This document shows positions 25,102 through 33,877 of a stretch of DNA of 64,000 bases, piece by piece. The stretch covers positions 1 through 64,000 of the forward strand of contig JAHZDE010000005.1 of assembly GCA_019422525.1 (NCBI GenBank), written 5' to 3'. The position numbers were made by a program, and so were the translations under genes. Numbering within the stretch: the stretch's first letter is position 1; the number at the start of each line of letters is the position of its first letter. Origin of the DNA: Clostridiales bacterium. GTDB taxonomy: Bacteria > Bacillota > Clostridia > Oscillospirales > Acutalibacteraceae. The notes below the pieces were generated by a model. The model worked only from the letters and a program-made list of their open reading frames with translations. It was not told where the DNA came from and did no database searches.

Positions 25102-25137
25102 GCCCGGCTACGCCTGCGGCGTCCGGCATCTTTTTTT
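25102..25137 (+). terminator. terminator-like hairpin just before the DUF378 gene
   Basis: GCCCGGCTACGCC and GGCGTCCGGC pair imperfectly around TGC and are followed by ATCTTTTTTT. The U-run ends one or two bases before the AAAGGAG ribosome site of the next gene, so it could act as an attenuator or start-site blocker. Confidence 0.5.
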
Positions 25138-25154
25138 GGAAAGGAGCGTATCTC

Positions 25155-25364
25155 ATGATTGACATTATTGCTCTGATTCTCGTCATTATTGGCGGAATCA
25201 ACTGGGGCTCCATCGGCATTTTCCAGTTTGACCTGGTTGCCTGGCTTTTTGGCGGACAGGCCGCAATGGTCAGCCGTATTATTTACACACTGGTGGGGCT
25301 TGCTGCCCTTTGGTGTATTTCCCTTCTCTTCCGTGAAAATCGCTTTTTGGATTCCGGGGAGTAA
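25155..25364 (+). CDS. DUF378 domain membrane protein (YuzA-like)
   Basis: A 69-residue protein with two membrane segments (about 4-25 and 38-60). It carries the family signature IGGINWGSIGIFQFDLVAWL and VSRIIYTLVGLAALW. The function of DUF378 proteins is not established. AAAGGAG lies at a good distance before the ATG. It sits alone between the ATPase terminator and a shared terminator facing ackA. I could not identify its promoter. Confidence 0.92.
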   Translation: MIDIIALILVIIGGINWGSIGIFQFDLVAWLFGGQAAMVSRIIYTLVGLAALWCISLLFRENRFLDSGE

Positions 25365-25374
25365 TATAAACGCC

Positions 25375-25410
25375 AAAGCGGCGATGGAGTTTCTTCCACC
25401 GCCGCTTTTT
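25375..25410. terminator. bidirectional terminator between DUF378 gene and ackA
   Basis: AAAGCGGCGATGGA pairs with TCCACCGCCGCTTT, with TTTTT after it on the plus strand. It separates two convergent genes. Confidence 0.8.
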
Positions 25411-25429
25411 CTGTCAAATTACTTTTTTC

Positions 25430-26659
25430 TTATTTCTGCAGCTTGCTGACAATATCCCGGGTATCGCGGGCAATGACCAATTCCTCGTTGGTAGGAATGA
25501 CAAAAACCTTTACCTTGGAGTTGGGAGTAGAAATCTCGCCAGCGCCGTTGACGCCACCCTTTCCATGGGTAAATTGGTTGTTCAGCTCTTCGCTAACCTC
25601 AACTCCCAAATAGGTCAGGCCCTTACAGATGTTATAGCGGTGTGTCGGCTGATTTTCGCCCAAACCGGCTGTGAAAACAATAGCATCGCAGCCATCCATG
25701 GCTGCCACATAAGCACCGATAAACTTCTTAATCTCATACACCAGCATCTTATGAGCCAGAATAGCACGCTCATTGCCCTGCTCTTCTGCTTCACACACAT
25801 CACGGTCATCGCTGGAAATACCGGAAATACCCAACAGGCCAGACTTTTTGTTCAGGAGCTCACTCATCTCTTGAGGTGTCATGTGCTCCTTCTCAGCGAT
25901 AAAGGTTACAACCGAAGGATCCAGTGCACCGGAACGGGTACCCATCATGAAGCCGTCCAGAGGAGTCAGTCCCATGCTGGTATCCAGTACTTTGCCATTC
26001 TTAACGGCTGTGATGGAGGAGCCATTTCCCAGATGGCAGGTGATGATCTTCAAATCTTCAATAGGCTTGCCCATCAGTTCGGCGCAACGATGGCTCACAT
26101 AACGGTGAGAGGTTCCGTGGAAGCCATAGCGGCGGACATGGTACTTCTCATAGTACTCGTAAGGAATGGCAAACATGTAAGCCTCAGGAGGCATGGTGGA
26201 ATGGAATGCCGTGTCGAACACAACTACTTCCGGCACTTCTTCACCAAACACAGCACGGCAGGCACGAATACCCTGTACATGGGCTGCATTGTGCAGAGGA
26301 GCCAGCGGAATCAAGCTTTCGATTCCCTCAATTACCTTGTCGTCTACCAACACAGACTCGCTGAACAAAGAACCGCCTTGCACGATACGATGGCCTACAG
26401 CGGAAACTTCATTCAAGCTCTTAATAACGCCCACTTCGCTGTCAGTCAGCGCCTCTTTTACCTGCTGGAAAGCAGCGGTGTGGTCCTTCATGGGGACCTC
26501 TATATTTTTGCTGCGGCCATCGGCAGTTTTATGGCCAAACAGGCCCATCTCCATGCCAATACGCTCGCAATTGCCTTTACACAACATCTGCTCGTTGTCC
26601 ATGTCAATCAGCTGATACTTCAAAGAAGAGCTTCCTGCATTGATTACCAGAATTTTCAT
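25430..26659 (-). CDS. ackA: acetate kinase
   Basis: AckA interconverts acetyl phosphate plus ADP with acetate plus ATP, the energy-conserving step of acetate fermentation. The 409-residue protein has the signature start LVINAGSSSLKYQLID, then GFHGTSHRYVSHR and HLGNGSSITAV with the GTRSGALDP loop. AGGAGGA precedes the ATG. No pta gene is nearby. It is divergent from tmcAL, an acetate-using enzyme, and their promoters overlap. Confidence 0.97.
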   Translation of the reverse strand: MKILVINAGSSSLKYQLIDMDNEQMLCKGNCERIGMEMGLFGHKTADGRSKNIEVPMKDHTAAFQQVKEALTDSEVGVIKSLNEVSAVGHRIVQGGSLFSESVLVDDKVIEGIESLIPLAPLHNAAHVQGIRACRAVFGEEVPEVVVFDTAFHSTMPPEAYMFAIPYEYYEKYHVRRYGFHGTSHRYVSHRCAELMGKPIEDLKIITCHLGNGSSITAVKNGKVLDTSMGLTPLDGFMMGTRSGALDPSVVTFIAEKEHMTPQEMSELLNKKSGLLGISGISSDDRDVCEAEEQGNERAILAHKMLVYEIKKFIGAYVAAMDGCDAIVFTAGLGENQPTHRYNICKGLTYLGVEVSEELNNQFTHGKGGVNGAGEISTPNSKVKVFVIPTNEELVIARDTRDIVSKLQK

Positions 26660-26790
26660 TCGTTTTTCGTCCTCCTACTACATGATAAGAGCCTTTCGCA
26701 TAAAAGCAACCGCCATGGTTTCTTTCTGTAAAAAGGCTCTTTCCTTCCATCTGGGCATTCGCACGAACAGCTGGAAAACACATCACCGGC

Positions 26791-26819
26791 TTGCAGCTGT
26801 ACGGTTATTGCTGTATATT
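26791..26819 (+). promoter_or_regulatory. tmcAL promoter
   Basis: TTGCAG (26791-26796), 17 nt and TATATT (26814-26819), about 45 nt before the tmcAL start. Its -10 abuts the -10 of the divergent ackA promoter. Confidence 0.6.
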
Positions 26820-26848
26820 ATAATAGTACAAATAAAGTCTAAATTCAA
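26820..26848 (-). promoter_or_regulatory. ackA promoter
   Basis: Minus-strand TTGAAT (26848-26843), 17 nt and TATTAT (26825-26820). The transcript would carry a leader of about 155 nt. The two divergent promoters meet at 26819/26820 and would compete for polymerase. Confidence 0.65.
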
Positions 26849-26864
26849 GGAGTTTGCTCACAAA

Positions 26865-28067
26865 ATGAAAGAGAAACCTGTTTTTTCGGGAATTATCTGC
26901 GAATTTAACCCTCTGCACCGGGGACACGCCCTTCTTTTGCAGCAGGCAAAGTGGCATTCTGACGCAGTGGTTTGTGTAATGAGTGGGAATTGGGTACAGC
27001 GAGGGGAACCAGCGATCCTGTCAAAATTTGCGCGGGCACAAATGGCAATCGCCTGTGGGGCAGATTTGGTAGCAGAGCTTCCCCTTCCGTGGGCCTGTGC
27101 CGGGGCTGAACGGTTTGCTATGGGAGGTGTTTCCCTGCTCGACGGTTTGGAGTGTATCCAGCAATTATGGTTCGGCAGTGAGTGCGGAAACGCAGAACTG
27201 CTAAAGACAACCGGACAAATTTTGTTGTCCGAGGCGTTCTCCCGGGAACTCCCGACACATTTGAAAAAAGGCATCTCTTTTGCAGCTGCCCGTCAAGCCG
27301 CGGTTTCTTCTTTAGCCGGTGAAACGTATGCCTCTTTGCTGGACAGTGCCAACAATATTCTGGGAATCGAATACTGCAAAGCCATTTCTCAGCTTCACAG
27401 CTCTATCGTCCCTCACACTATTTCAAGAGTCGGCCATTCCCATGACAGTGATGCCCCTATTCATGCTGGAGACTTTCCTTCTGCTTCCCAGCTTCGCGCC
27501 ATGCTGAGCGAGAATCAAGATATTACCGCATTTCTTCCGAAAACAGCCGCAGAAATTCTCTTGGAGCAGCAAACTCTGGGATTATGTCCGTCAGATTTTC
27601 GCCGTTTGGAAACTGCTGTGATTGCCAGACTGCGCTGTATGGAAAAATCAGACTTCGCCCGTTTGCCGGATGTCAGCGAAGGGCTGGAAAACCGCCTGTA
27701 CCGGGCTTGTCAAACCGCGCTGAGTCTGGAGGAACTTTATGACGCCATCAAATCCAAACGCTATAGCCATGCCCGAACTCGCCGTTTAGTGGTTTCTGCT
27801 TTCTTACAGATTCCTTCTTCTCTTTCCAAAACTCCTCCTTACTTCCGAATTCTCGCTATGAATGAAACAGGCCGGGAAGTCCTGCATGTTGCCTCCAAAA
27901 CCAGCCGCATCCCCATTCTTTCCCGTCCCCGTGATTTTTGGAATGCTGGAGAAGAAATCCGGCAACTATTTACTTTGGAACAGAGGGCTACTGATTTATT
28001 TGCCCTAACCCTCCCTTCCCCACCGGCCTGCGGATGGGACTGCCGTTACAAAATTTTTGTTCGTTAA
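26865..28067 (+). CDS. tmcAL: tRNA(Met) cytidine acetate ligase (TmcAL/YlbM)
   Basis: TmcAL makes N4-acetylcytidine at the wobble base of elongator tRNA(Met), using ATP and free acetate. The 400-residue protein starts with the nucleotidyltransferase motif GIICEFNPLHRGH and contains VMSGNWVQRGEPAI, plus the conserved RVGHSHDS and ASQLRAML segments. The ATG at 26865 follows AAGGAG at a rather long 12 nt; the upstream open frame crosses the promoter and is not coding. Sitting back-to-back with ackA, it uses the product of that enzyme. Confidence 0.93.
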   Translation: MKEKPVFSGIICEFNPLHRGHALLLQQAKWHSDAVVCVMSGNWVQRGEPAILSKFARAQMAIACGADLVAELPLPWACAGAERFAMGGVSLLDGLECIQQLWFGSECGNAELLKTTGQILLSEAFSRELPTHLKKGISFAAARQAAVSSLAGETYASLLDSANNILGIEYCKAISQLHSSIVPHTISRVGHSHDSDAPIHAGDFPSASQLRAMLSENQDITAFLPKTAAEILLEQQTLGLCPSDFRRLETAVIARLRCMEKSDFARLPDVSEGLENRLYRACQTALSLEELYDAIKSKRYSHARTRRLVVSAFLQIPSSLSKTPPYFRILAMNETGREVLHVASKTSRIPILSRPRDFWNAGEEIRQLFTLEQRATDLFALTLPSPPACGWDCRYKIFVR

Positions 28068-28166
28068 TGTTTATTCACAAAATTTGCTTGATTTTCACGT
28101 CCTTTGGGCATATCATACTATCGATGGATTATTTTTACATCTTTCTTAGAAGGGACTCCGATATTT

Positions 28167-29123
28167 ATGGAAATAAAAGAAATCCAATATGGGAATTATG
28201 GAAAGTGTGTTTCGCTTTCCAATGGTGTTTTGCAGGCCATCGTCACCATCGATTTTGGTCCTCGCATCATTTCTTTTTCCCGTTGTGATACACCTAACCC
28301 CACTAATATCTTTTTTGAGGACACGGAACGGAAATATACAGCTAAAGGAAAATCCTTTGACCAATTGTATGGGGAAGATAGTTGCTATTATGCCTACGGT
28401 GGACACCGGTTGTGGCTGAGCCCAGAGGATTATTGTAGGACGTATTTTCCCGATAATCGTCCGGTAGTCTACTCGATTTCTGAGGAAGGTGTCACTTTTA
28501 CCGCGCCGCAGGAAACAAGAGCTGTACAGGTCAGCTTTACGCTATCCATGGGGGACAATAATCACGATATGATGGTCATTCATACGGGAACCAATGTCTC
28601 AAAGGATATGCAAACCATTTCCCTGTGGCCTGTGACCATGCTTCGTCCTGGCGGTTTTGCCTTGGCACCTCAAAATCCCAAAAAGGATGGAAATCTCTTA
28701 CTCCCTAACCGGCAGCTTTCTTTGTGGCCATACACGGATTTGCATGACCCAAGGCTCAAAATTGGAAACCGTTTTTTGGCCATCCTGCAAAAAGACGATC
28801 CTTCTCTCACCTCTCGGTTAAAAGTCGGAATCGACTGTCACAGCGGTTGGTGCCTGTATCAAAGCGGGAATTTGGTTTTTCAAAAGCGTTTTGTCCACAA
28901 TGTCAATGCAGCATATCCCGATGGCGGAGTATCCTTTGAATGCTTTACAAACGGGGATTATCTGGAATTGGAAACTCTCAGCCCGTTATACCGTATTGCA
29001 CCGGGAGACAGCGTGCGTCATGTAGAAAACTTTTCACTTCTTTGCCTGCCTGACGATGCCGTTAAACCTGACTTGGACAATATGGACTCTGTGCAGGAAT
29101 GGGTGGATTCATTACCGGAATAA
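28167..29123 (+). CDS. galactose-mutarotase-like protein of unknown function (DUF4380-like)
   Basis: The 318-residue sequence is rich in beta strands and resembles the mutarotase-fold DUF4380 type. The start reads IKEIQYGNYGKCVSLSNGVLQAIVTIDFGPRIISF, and the hallmark GGHRLWLSPED-RTYFPDN follows, with SLWPVTMLRPGG later. A sugar-binding or epimerase-like role is possible, but no catalytic residues can be assigned. The start is the ATG at 28167 with AGAAGGGA upstream; no signal peptide is seen. It follows tmcAL by 99 nt and ends at a terminator. Confidence 0.72.
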   Translation: MEIKEIQYGNYGKCVSLSNGVLQAIVTIDFGPRIISFSRCDTPNPTNIFFEDTERKYTAKGKSFDQLYGEDSCYYAYGGHRLWLSPEDYCRTYFPDNRPVVYSISEEGVTFTAPQETRAVQVSFTLSMGDNNHDMMVIHTGTNVSKDMQTISLWPVTMLRPGGFALAPQNPKKDGNLLLPNRQLSLWPYTDLHDPRLKIGNRFLAILQKDDPSLTSRLKVGIDCHSGWCLYQSGNLVFQKRFVHNVNAAYPDGGVSFECFTNGDYLELETLSPLYRIAPGDSVRHVENFSLLCLPDDAVKPDLDNMDSVQEWVDSLPE

Positions 29124-29140
29124 ACTTCATGAATATAATA

Positions 29141-29187
29141 AAAAACTTCCTGCCTTCGGCCAAACCGATGAGCAGGAAGTTTTCTTT
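29141..29187 (+). terminator. terminator after the mutarotase-like gene
   Basis: AAAACTTCCTGC and GCAGGAAGTTTT form the outer stem, with TCGG/CCGA inside, followed by CTTT. It is also usable on the minus strand for the convergent methyltransferase gene. Confidence 0.85.
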
Positions 29188-29196
29188 ATGAAGGAA

Positions 29197-30366
29197 TTAG
29201 GAAGATGCTTTTTCCTCTTTGGACGATTTTTCCATCAAAAGCCGGTACAGAGTGTTGGACAGGTGGAAGGCATTTTGCAGGTTTTCCACCTCTTGTAGCG
29301 CTTTTTCACGGCTCTTGTGAGGAATATTTGCTTTTTCCGCCCGGAGCATGATGTTTTTCGGGGTGTCCACCGGATTGACGATTTCCATAACCTGTACCCG
29401 ATATCCGCTGTAGGACAAAAGGTTTGCCCGAATAGCATCGGTATAAAGGGCTGCCGCCCGCTCCTGCAAAAGACCATACCGGGTAAGAATGGAGAATTCC
29501 TCGGACTGCATCTGACCGTTCAGTTCATGCTGACAGCAGGGCATGGAGAAAATCATCCGGGCGCCCCACTGGACAGCATGATACAATACGAAATCCGTGG
29601 CAATATCGCAGGCATGGAGCGACACAATCACATCCGGTGTGAAGTCAGGCTGATATGTCCGTATATCCTGACAGAGGAACTCCATTCCGTCATATCCATA
29701 TCGGGCTGCTGTTTTGCGGCAGTTCTCCATGACATCTGCCTTTAAATCAATTCCCACCACATGAGCAGATATTTTCTTCACTTCAGTAAGGTAATAATAT
29801 AGCAGAAATGTCAGATATCCCTTTCCACAGCCAAAATCAATGACATGCAGCTTTGTACAGGCTGTTTTGGAAATCAAATCGTCCACCGCTTCAATAAACC
29901 GATTGATTTGACGGAATTTGTCCTGCATGGAAGCAACGATCTTTCCCTCTTTAGTAAATACTCCCATATCAATAAGCGGCGGAATGGTTTCCCCTTCACG
30001 AAGAATATAGTGCTTTTCCCGGTTATGGGTTTCCCGTACTTTTACGGCTGCCTGCAGCTTTTTGCGGGTGAGAAACGCCTCCCCTTTTTTGGTAACGGAA
30101 ATCATCCATTCCTGCTCTGTAGTAAAGCCATTGATTTGCCGGTATTCCTCTGGTACCCGAGCCGACAGATACTCTAAAAGCCCATCGTGAGGAAAATTGT
30201 CATGAAACATCTGCTTGCCCACCTGCCGCTCCGCCTGATAGCCGGTGGGATACCGATGAATATCAATTTTCCGGCAGGGCTGGCTCTTCATTTTTGGCTT
30301 GCTGATAATGACTCGCAGTGGATGTTTCTCGGTCAATTGCTGTAAAATTTCTTGTAATTGGCTCAT
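29197..30366 (-). CDS. SAM-dependent methyltransferase (Methyltransf_32/METTL25-like)
   Basis: This 389-residue protein has an N-terminal domain of unknown role (about 1-160) and a C-terminal Rossmann methyltransferase domain. Motif I is VIDFGCGKGYLTF and the acidic beta-2 residue is in VVGIDLKAD. The active-site-like segment SLHACDIATDFVL, with MIFSMPCCQHELN, is typical of Methyltransf_32 proteins, relatives of METTL25 and Trm13. An RNA substrate is a guess from those relatives. It lies 12 nt after comF, the last gene of a recD2-comF unit. Confidence 0.82.
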   Translation of the reverse strand: MSQLQEILQQLTEKHPLRVIISKPKMKSQPCRKIDIHRYPTGYQAERQVGKQMFHDNFPHDGLLEYLSARVPEEYRQINGFTTEQEWMISVTKKGEAFLTRKKLQAAVKVRETHNREKHYILREGETIPPLIDMGVFTKEGKIVASMQDKFRQINRFIEAVDDLISKTACTKLHVIDFGCGKGYLTFLLYYYLTEVKKISAHVVGIDLKADVMENCRKTAARYGYDGMEFLCQDIRTYQPDFTPDVIVSLHACDIATDFVLYHAVQWGARMIFSMPCCQHELNGQMQSEEFSILTRYGLLQERAAALYTDAIRANLLSYSGYRVQVMEIVNPVDTPKNIMLRAEKANIPHKSREKALQEVENLQNAFHLSNTLYRLLMEKSSKEEKASS

Positions 30367-30378
30367 GATTTCCTCCCT

Positions 30379-31068
30379 TTATTTTTGCGATTCTCCTTTT
30401 AAATCTCTGCCCACATCCGTAGCACAGGCACAGTGAATTTCTGCCGCCCCTGCTTTTTTCAACGCCTGAATACAGGCCGATAATGTTGCACCGGTTGTTA
30501 CAATATCATCGATTAGCAAAATTCTTTTTCCGCTGACACGAGACGGATTGGACTTATAAACACCCATTACATTGATGGCCCGTTCTCGAGCATCCAGTTC
30601 ATGCTGGGTTTGGTTTTCTCGAAATTTGGTAATCAGCTTACGACAGGGGCGTCCCAATTTTCTGGCTGTCTGACGGGCTATTAACTCGGATTGGTCATAT
30701 CCTCTCTCCTTTTTCCGAATAGCCGACATGGGAACCCAGCAGACTACATCCGCCGTTTGCCAACGAGGCGGCAGTACCAATAATAAGCGTTCTGCCAACC
30801 ACTTGGCATTTTTCTTTTTTCCTCTGAACTTTAAATCCAGCACCATTCTTCTGGGCAGACCCTCATATAAAAACGGCGATACACAGAACACATCTCCGTC
30901 AAAAGAGGTTGATTCCTCCAGCCGACGGAAAAGCGCTTGGGGCAGGCTCTGCTCTTCGCATCGGGGGCAAATCCGTCTGCCGCCTGCTGTTACCTGTCCA
31001 CAGATAGCGCACCGAGCCGGAAAAACCGCAGAAATCAGCTTTTCCCGCCATGATACACCTGTACGCAT
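30379..31068 (-). CDS. comF: ComF family phosphoribosyltransferase-like protein
   Basis: ComF proteins take part in natural transformation in some Bacillota, probably with DNA helicases. The 229-residue sequence has an N-terminal four-Cys zinc motif (CAIC...CPRC) and a C-terminal phosphoribosyltransferase domain with the PRPP loop ILLIDDIVTTGAT. It is 18 nt downstream of recD2. No ComFA helicase is present here, so a transformation role is uncertain. Confidence 0.9.
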   Translation of the reverse strand: MRTGVSWREKLISAVFPARCAICGQVTAGGRRICPRCEEQSLPQALFRRLEESTSFDGDVFCVSPFLYEGLPRRMVLDLKFRGKKKNAKWLAERLLLVLPPRWQTADVVCWVPMSAIRKKERGYDQSELIARQTARKLGRPCRKLITKFRENQTQHELDARERAINVMGVYKSNPSRVSGKRILLIDDIVTTGATLSACIQALKKAGAAEIHCACATDVGRDLKGESQK

Positions 31069-31086
31069 CGATTTTTGACTCCTTCA

Positions 31087-33318
31087 TCATTTGGAATGAT
31101 TATTGCTTTCTTCTTCCAAAAGAAAATGCAGCAAGCCGGAATACCGCTTGGTTTTTCGGTCATTGGCCACCATTGCGCGAACTGTCCGCTCCTCCCCCAC
31201 CAGAATCAGCAGGCTCTTGGCACGGGTAACGGCAGTATACAATAGATTCCGGTATTCAAGCTGCTTGGGGCCGGGAAACATGGGCATGACGACTGCCTGA
31301 AACTCATTACCCTGGCTTTTATGTACCGTCGCCGCATAGGCAAGTTCCAATTCCCCTGCGTGGTCTGTGTCATACAGCACCATTTTATCGTCAATGGCCA
31401 CAGTCAAGGCGCCAGCCGCTTTATCAATTTCTACCAAAATTCCCATATCGCCATTGAATACCCCTTCACCGGTGGTACCGTCACTGCGGCTCCATGGGAG
31501 ATTATAGTTATTTTTGATTTGCATGACCTTATCGCCTACACGCAGAATATTTCCGTTTACCTGTAATTCCCGTTTATTTTTGTCTGGCGGATTTAAGACT
31601 TCCTGCAATCGGCGGTTTAGTTCCTGTGTCCCCAGTTCCCCTTTTCTGCCGGGCGTCAACACCTGGATATCCTGAAATACCGAATAACCATAGCTGGCCG
31701 GAAGACGCCGGGCACACAAATCCACAATGGTACTGCCAATCGATTCCGCATGGCGCAAAGGCAGAAAGAAAAAGTCGTGGGTTTTATCCCGTAATTCCGG
31801 CATTTCCCCGGCTACAATCCGGTGCGCATTGGTGACAATCAGGCTTTCCATGGACTGTCGGAAAATTTCTGTCAGCTGTACCGTGGGAAACATGCCTGAA
31901 GCTATCAAATCACCCAATACATTTCCGGCTCCCACCGATGGCAACTGGTCACAGTCTCCCACCAGAATCAACCGGCACCCCAAAGGCAGCGCCCGCAAAA
32001 TTCCTTCAAACAGATTGACGTCGACCATGGATAACTCGTCCACGACTACCGCATCACATTCCAAAGGGTTTCGTTCATTCCGGCTGAAAACCGGGTTATC
32101 AGTCTCGTCCCATTCTACCTGCAGCATCCGATGAACCGTTTTGGCTTCCTCCCCGGTAAGCTCCGACATCCGTTTGGCCGCACGACCGGTGGGCGCTGCC
32201 AGCAGAACCGTTTCCCCTTTTTCCTTTAAAATCCGAATAATGCCGTTGAGGGTTGTCGTTTTGCCGGTACCCGGGCCACCGGTAAGAATCAGAAATCCCT
32301 TTTCCAGCGCCTGGGTGATGGCTTGCTTCTGCTCGGGGGCATAGTGGATATGTTCCCGGATTTCCACCTCTTTGATGGAACCCTCCACCCCCACAATCGA
32401 CTGGGGCGGATAGTGAAGCATCATTTTTAAGCGGTCCGCACAATAGGTTTCCGACTGATGATACCGAGGCAAAAATAAAAATTCCCGTTCTCCAAAATGC
32501 TCCGTCTGCACATCAAAGGTTTCTTCCATCCGCTGAAGGATTCCGCCTGCTACATCCGGCTCAATTTCCAGCATATGGCTGGCTACTTGAATCAATCGGT
32601 CTCGGGGCAGACAGGTGTGGCCGTTGTTGGCGTTGTGTCGCAGCACATAGAGAAGTCCTGCCCTGACGCGCCCGTTGTCATCCTGGGGCATTTCCAGAGA
32701 GGCGGCAATGGTGTCGGCTCTGGCAAAATCAATGTCCAGCTCTTCGTCACACAGGCAAAAGGGGTCCTGCCGGATACATTCCTCCGCATGAGCGCCATAC
32801 CGTTTCCACACCCGAACTGCTTCTTCTGGGGTAATCCCGTATTTTCCAAGGCGCACCATCACATCTTTAATACCGTTGGTCTGTTTAAAATTTTCCGAAA
32901 TCTTTTTGGCTTTGCTCTTTGTGACCCCTTTTACCTGCGCCAACCGCTCCGCATCGTTTTCAATGACATCCAGCGCATTTTCTCCAAAGGTCTCTACAAT
33001 CCGTTCCGCAGTGGCGGCGCCTATCCCCTTTACCGCGCCGGAAGCCAAATATTTTAAAATCGCAGCAGCGGTGGCAGGCCGGGAACGCTCACATACCTGT
33101 GCCTTAAACTGCGGCCCAAAACTTGGATGGCTTCCCCAAGTTCCAATCACCTTCAGCTCTTCGCCCACACTGACAAACGGCAGACAGCCTACCACGGTTA
33201 CCAGTTCTTCACTGTTGTTCAGTTCCAGTACGGTATATTGATTCTTCTCGTTGCGAAAAATCACCCGCTCCACCGTGCCGCTCATTTCATACAAAGTCTG
33301 TTCATCCTGCCCGGACAT
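31087..33318 (-). CDS. recD2: RecD2-type ATP-dependent DNA helicase
   Basis: RecD2 is a 5'-3' superfamily 1B helicase found without RecBC, involved in DNA repair and replication-fork progress. The order is an N-terminal OB-like region, helix-hairpin-helix motifs (GIGAATAERIVETFG, QVKGVTKSKAKKI), Walker A TGGPGTGKTTT, DELSMVD, the AATVHKSQGNEF motif, and a C-terminal helicase domain. The length of 743 residues is normal. The start is the ATG at 33318 with CGGAGGA at 7 nt; an ATG seven codons upstream has its GGA too close. Confidence 0.95.
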   Translation of the reverse strand: MSGQDEQTLYEMSGTVERVIFRNEKNQYTVLELNNSEELVTVVGCLPFVSVGEELKVIGTWGSHPSFGPQFKAQVCERSRPATAAAILKYLASGAVKGIGAATAERIVETFGENALDVIENDAERLAQVKGVTKSKAKKISENFKQTNGIKDVMVRLGKYGITPEEAVRVWKRYGAHAEECIRQDPFCLCDEELDIDFARADTIAASLEMPQDDNGRVRAGLLYVLRHNANNGHTCLPRDRLIQVASHMLEIEPDVAGGILQRMEETFDVQTEHFGEREFLFLPRYHQSETYCADRLKMMLHYPPQSIVGVEGSIKEVEIREHIHYAPEQKQAITQALEKGFLILTGGPGTGKTTTLNGIIRILKEKGETVLLAAPTGRAAKRMSELTGEEAKTVHRMLQVEWDETDNPVFSRNERNPLECDAVVVDELSMVDVNLFEGILRALPLGCRLILVGDCDQLPSVGAGNVLGDLIASGMFPTVQLTEIFRQSMESLIVTNAHRIVAGEMPELRDKTHDFFFLPLRHAESIGSTIVDLCARRLPASYGYSVFQDIQVLTPGRKGELGTQELNRRLQEVLNPPDKNKRELQVNGNILRVGDKVMQIKNNYNLPWSRSDGTTGEGVFNGDMGILVEIDKAAGALTVAIDDKMVLYDTDHAGELELAYAATVHKSQGNEFQAVVMPMFPGPKQLEYRNLLYTAVTRAKSLLILVGEERTVRAMVANDRKTKRYSGLLHFLLEEESNNHSK

Positions 33319-33349
33319 GCCGATTCCTCCGAAATTCATATTCCTTTCC

Positions 33350-33378
33350 AGTATAATACAAAACCGTCCTTATTTCAA
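33350..33378 (-). promoter_or_regulatory. recD2 operon promoter
   Basis: Minus-strand TTGAAA (33378-33373), 17 nt and TATACT (33355-33350). The -35 overlaps the last codons of the preceding small membrane protein gene. Confidence 0.78.
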
Positions 33379-33741
33379 TTTCTCTTCAGAGCTTTCTTCT
33401 TGTCTTTCAGGAAACATAAGGCTTCCCAGTTCTTCCGGTCGGCAAATTTCCAAAAATGGCAGTTCTTTTTGCAAATGTTTGCAGATTTCCTTGGTTTCCC
33501 TGTCCATTCCTCCGTCAACACAGATAAATCGGCGAGGTCGCTTATGCTTTTCCCAACGGATTGACTCTGCCGCTCCGCGAAGCAAATACTCCGCATCTTC
33601 CACATGTCCGCACATTGGGATAACCAAGATGGAATCTGCTATTTTTTCTGGACGGAGCAGCCACATCAGCAGTAATCGACAGGTCTCGATAAGCCCCATC
33701 ACTAAAAAGAATACCAGCAGCACTTTTCCAATCAAATCCAT
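33370..33741 (-). CDS. small membrane-anchored protein of unknown function
   Basis: A 123-residue protein with one or two N-terminal hydrophobic segments (about 5-30) followed by a soluble alpha/beta part (SILVIPMCGHVEDAEYLLRGA, RRFICVDGGMDRETKEICKHL) and a charged tail. I do not recognise a named family. The ATG at 33741 has GGGAGGGG upstream; the long upstream frame crosses the luxS terminator and is not coding. A possible promoter TTGTCA-N18-TAGTAT lies between that terminator and the gene. Confidence 0.72.
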   Translation of the reverse strand: MDLIGKVLLVFFLVMGLIETCRLLLMWLLRPEKIADSILVIPMCGHVEDAEYLLRGAAESIRWEKHKRPRRFICVDGGMDRETKEICKHLQKELPFLEICRPEELGSLMFPERQEESSEEKLK

Positions 33742-33806
33742 TGTAATTCCCCTCCCAGCTCTTTTTGCCATACTATGATGGAAGGGATTTTTTTGACAAC
33801 AGACAC

Positions 33807-33853
33807 AAAAAGAACCCGGCGTGGGACACTTCATCCCCGCAGGGTTCCTTTTT
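33807..33853 (-). terminator. terminator after luxS
   Basis: Minus-strand GAACCCTGCGGGGA pairs with TCCCACGCCGGGTTC and runs into TTTTTG. Confidence 0.88.
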
Positions 33854-33877
33854 ATAGACACATGGTGTTATGCCTGA

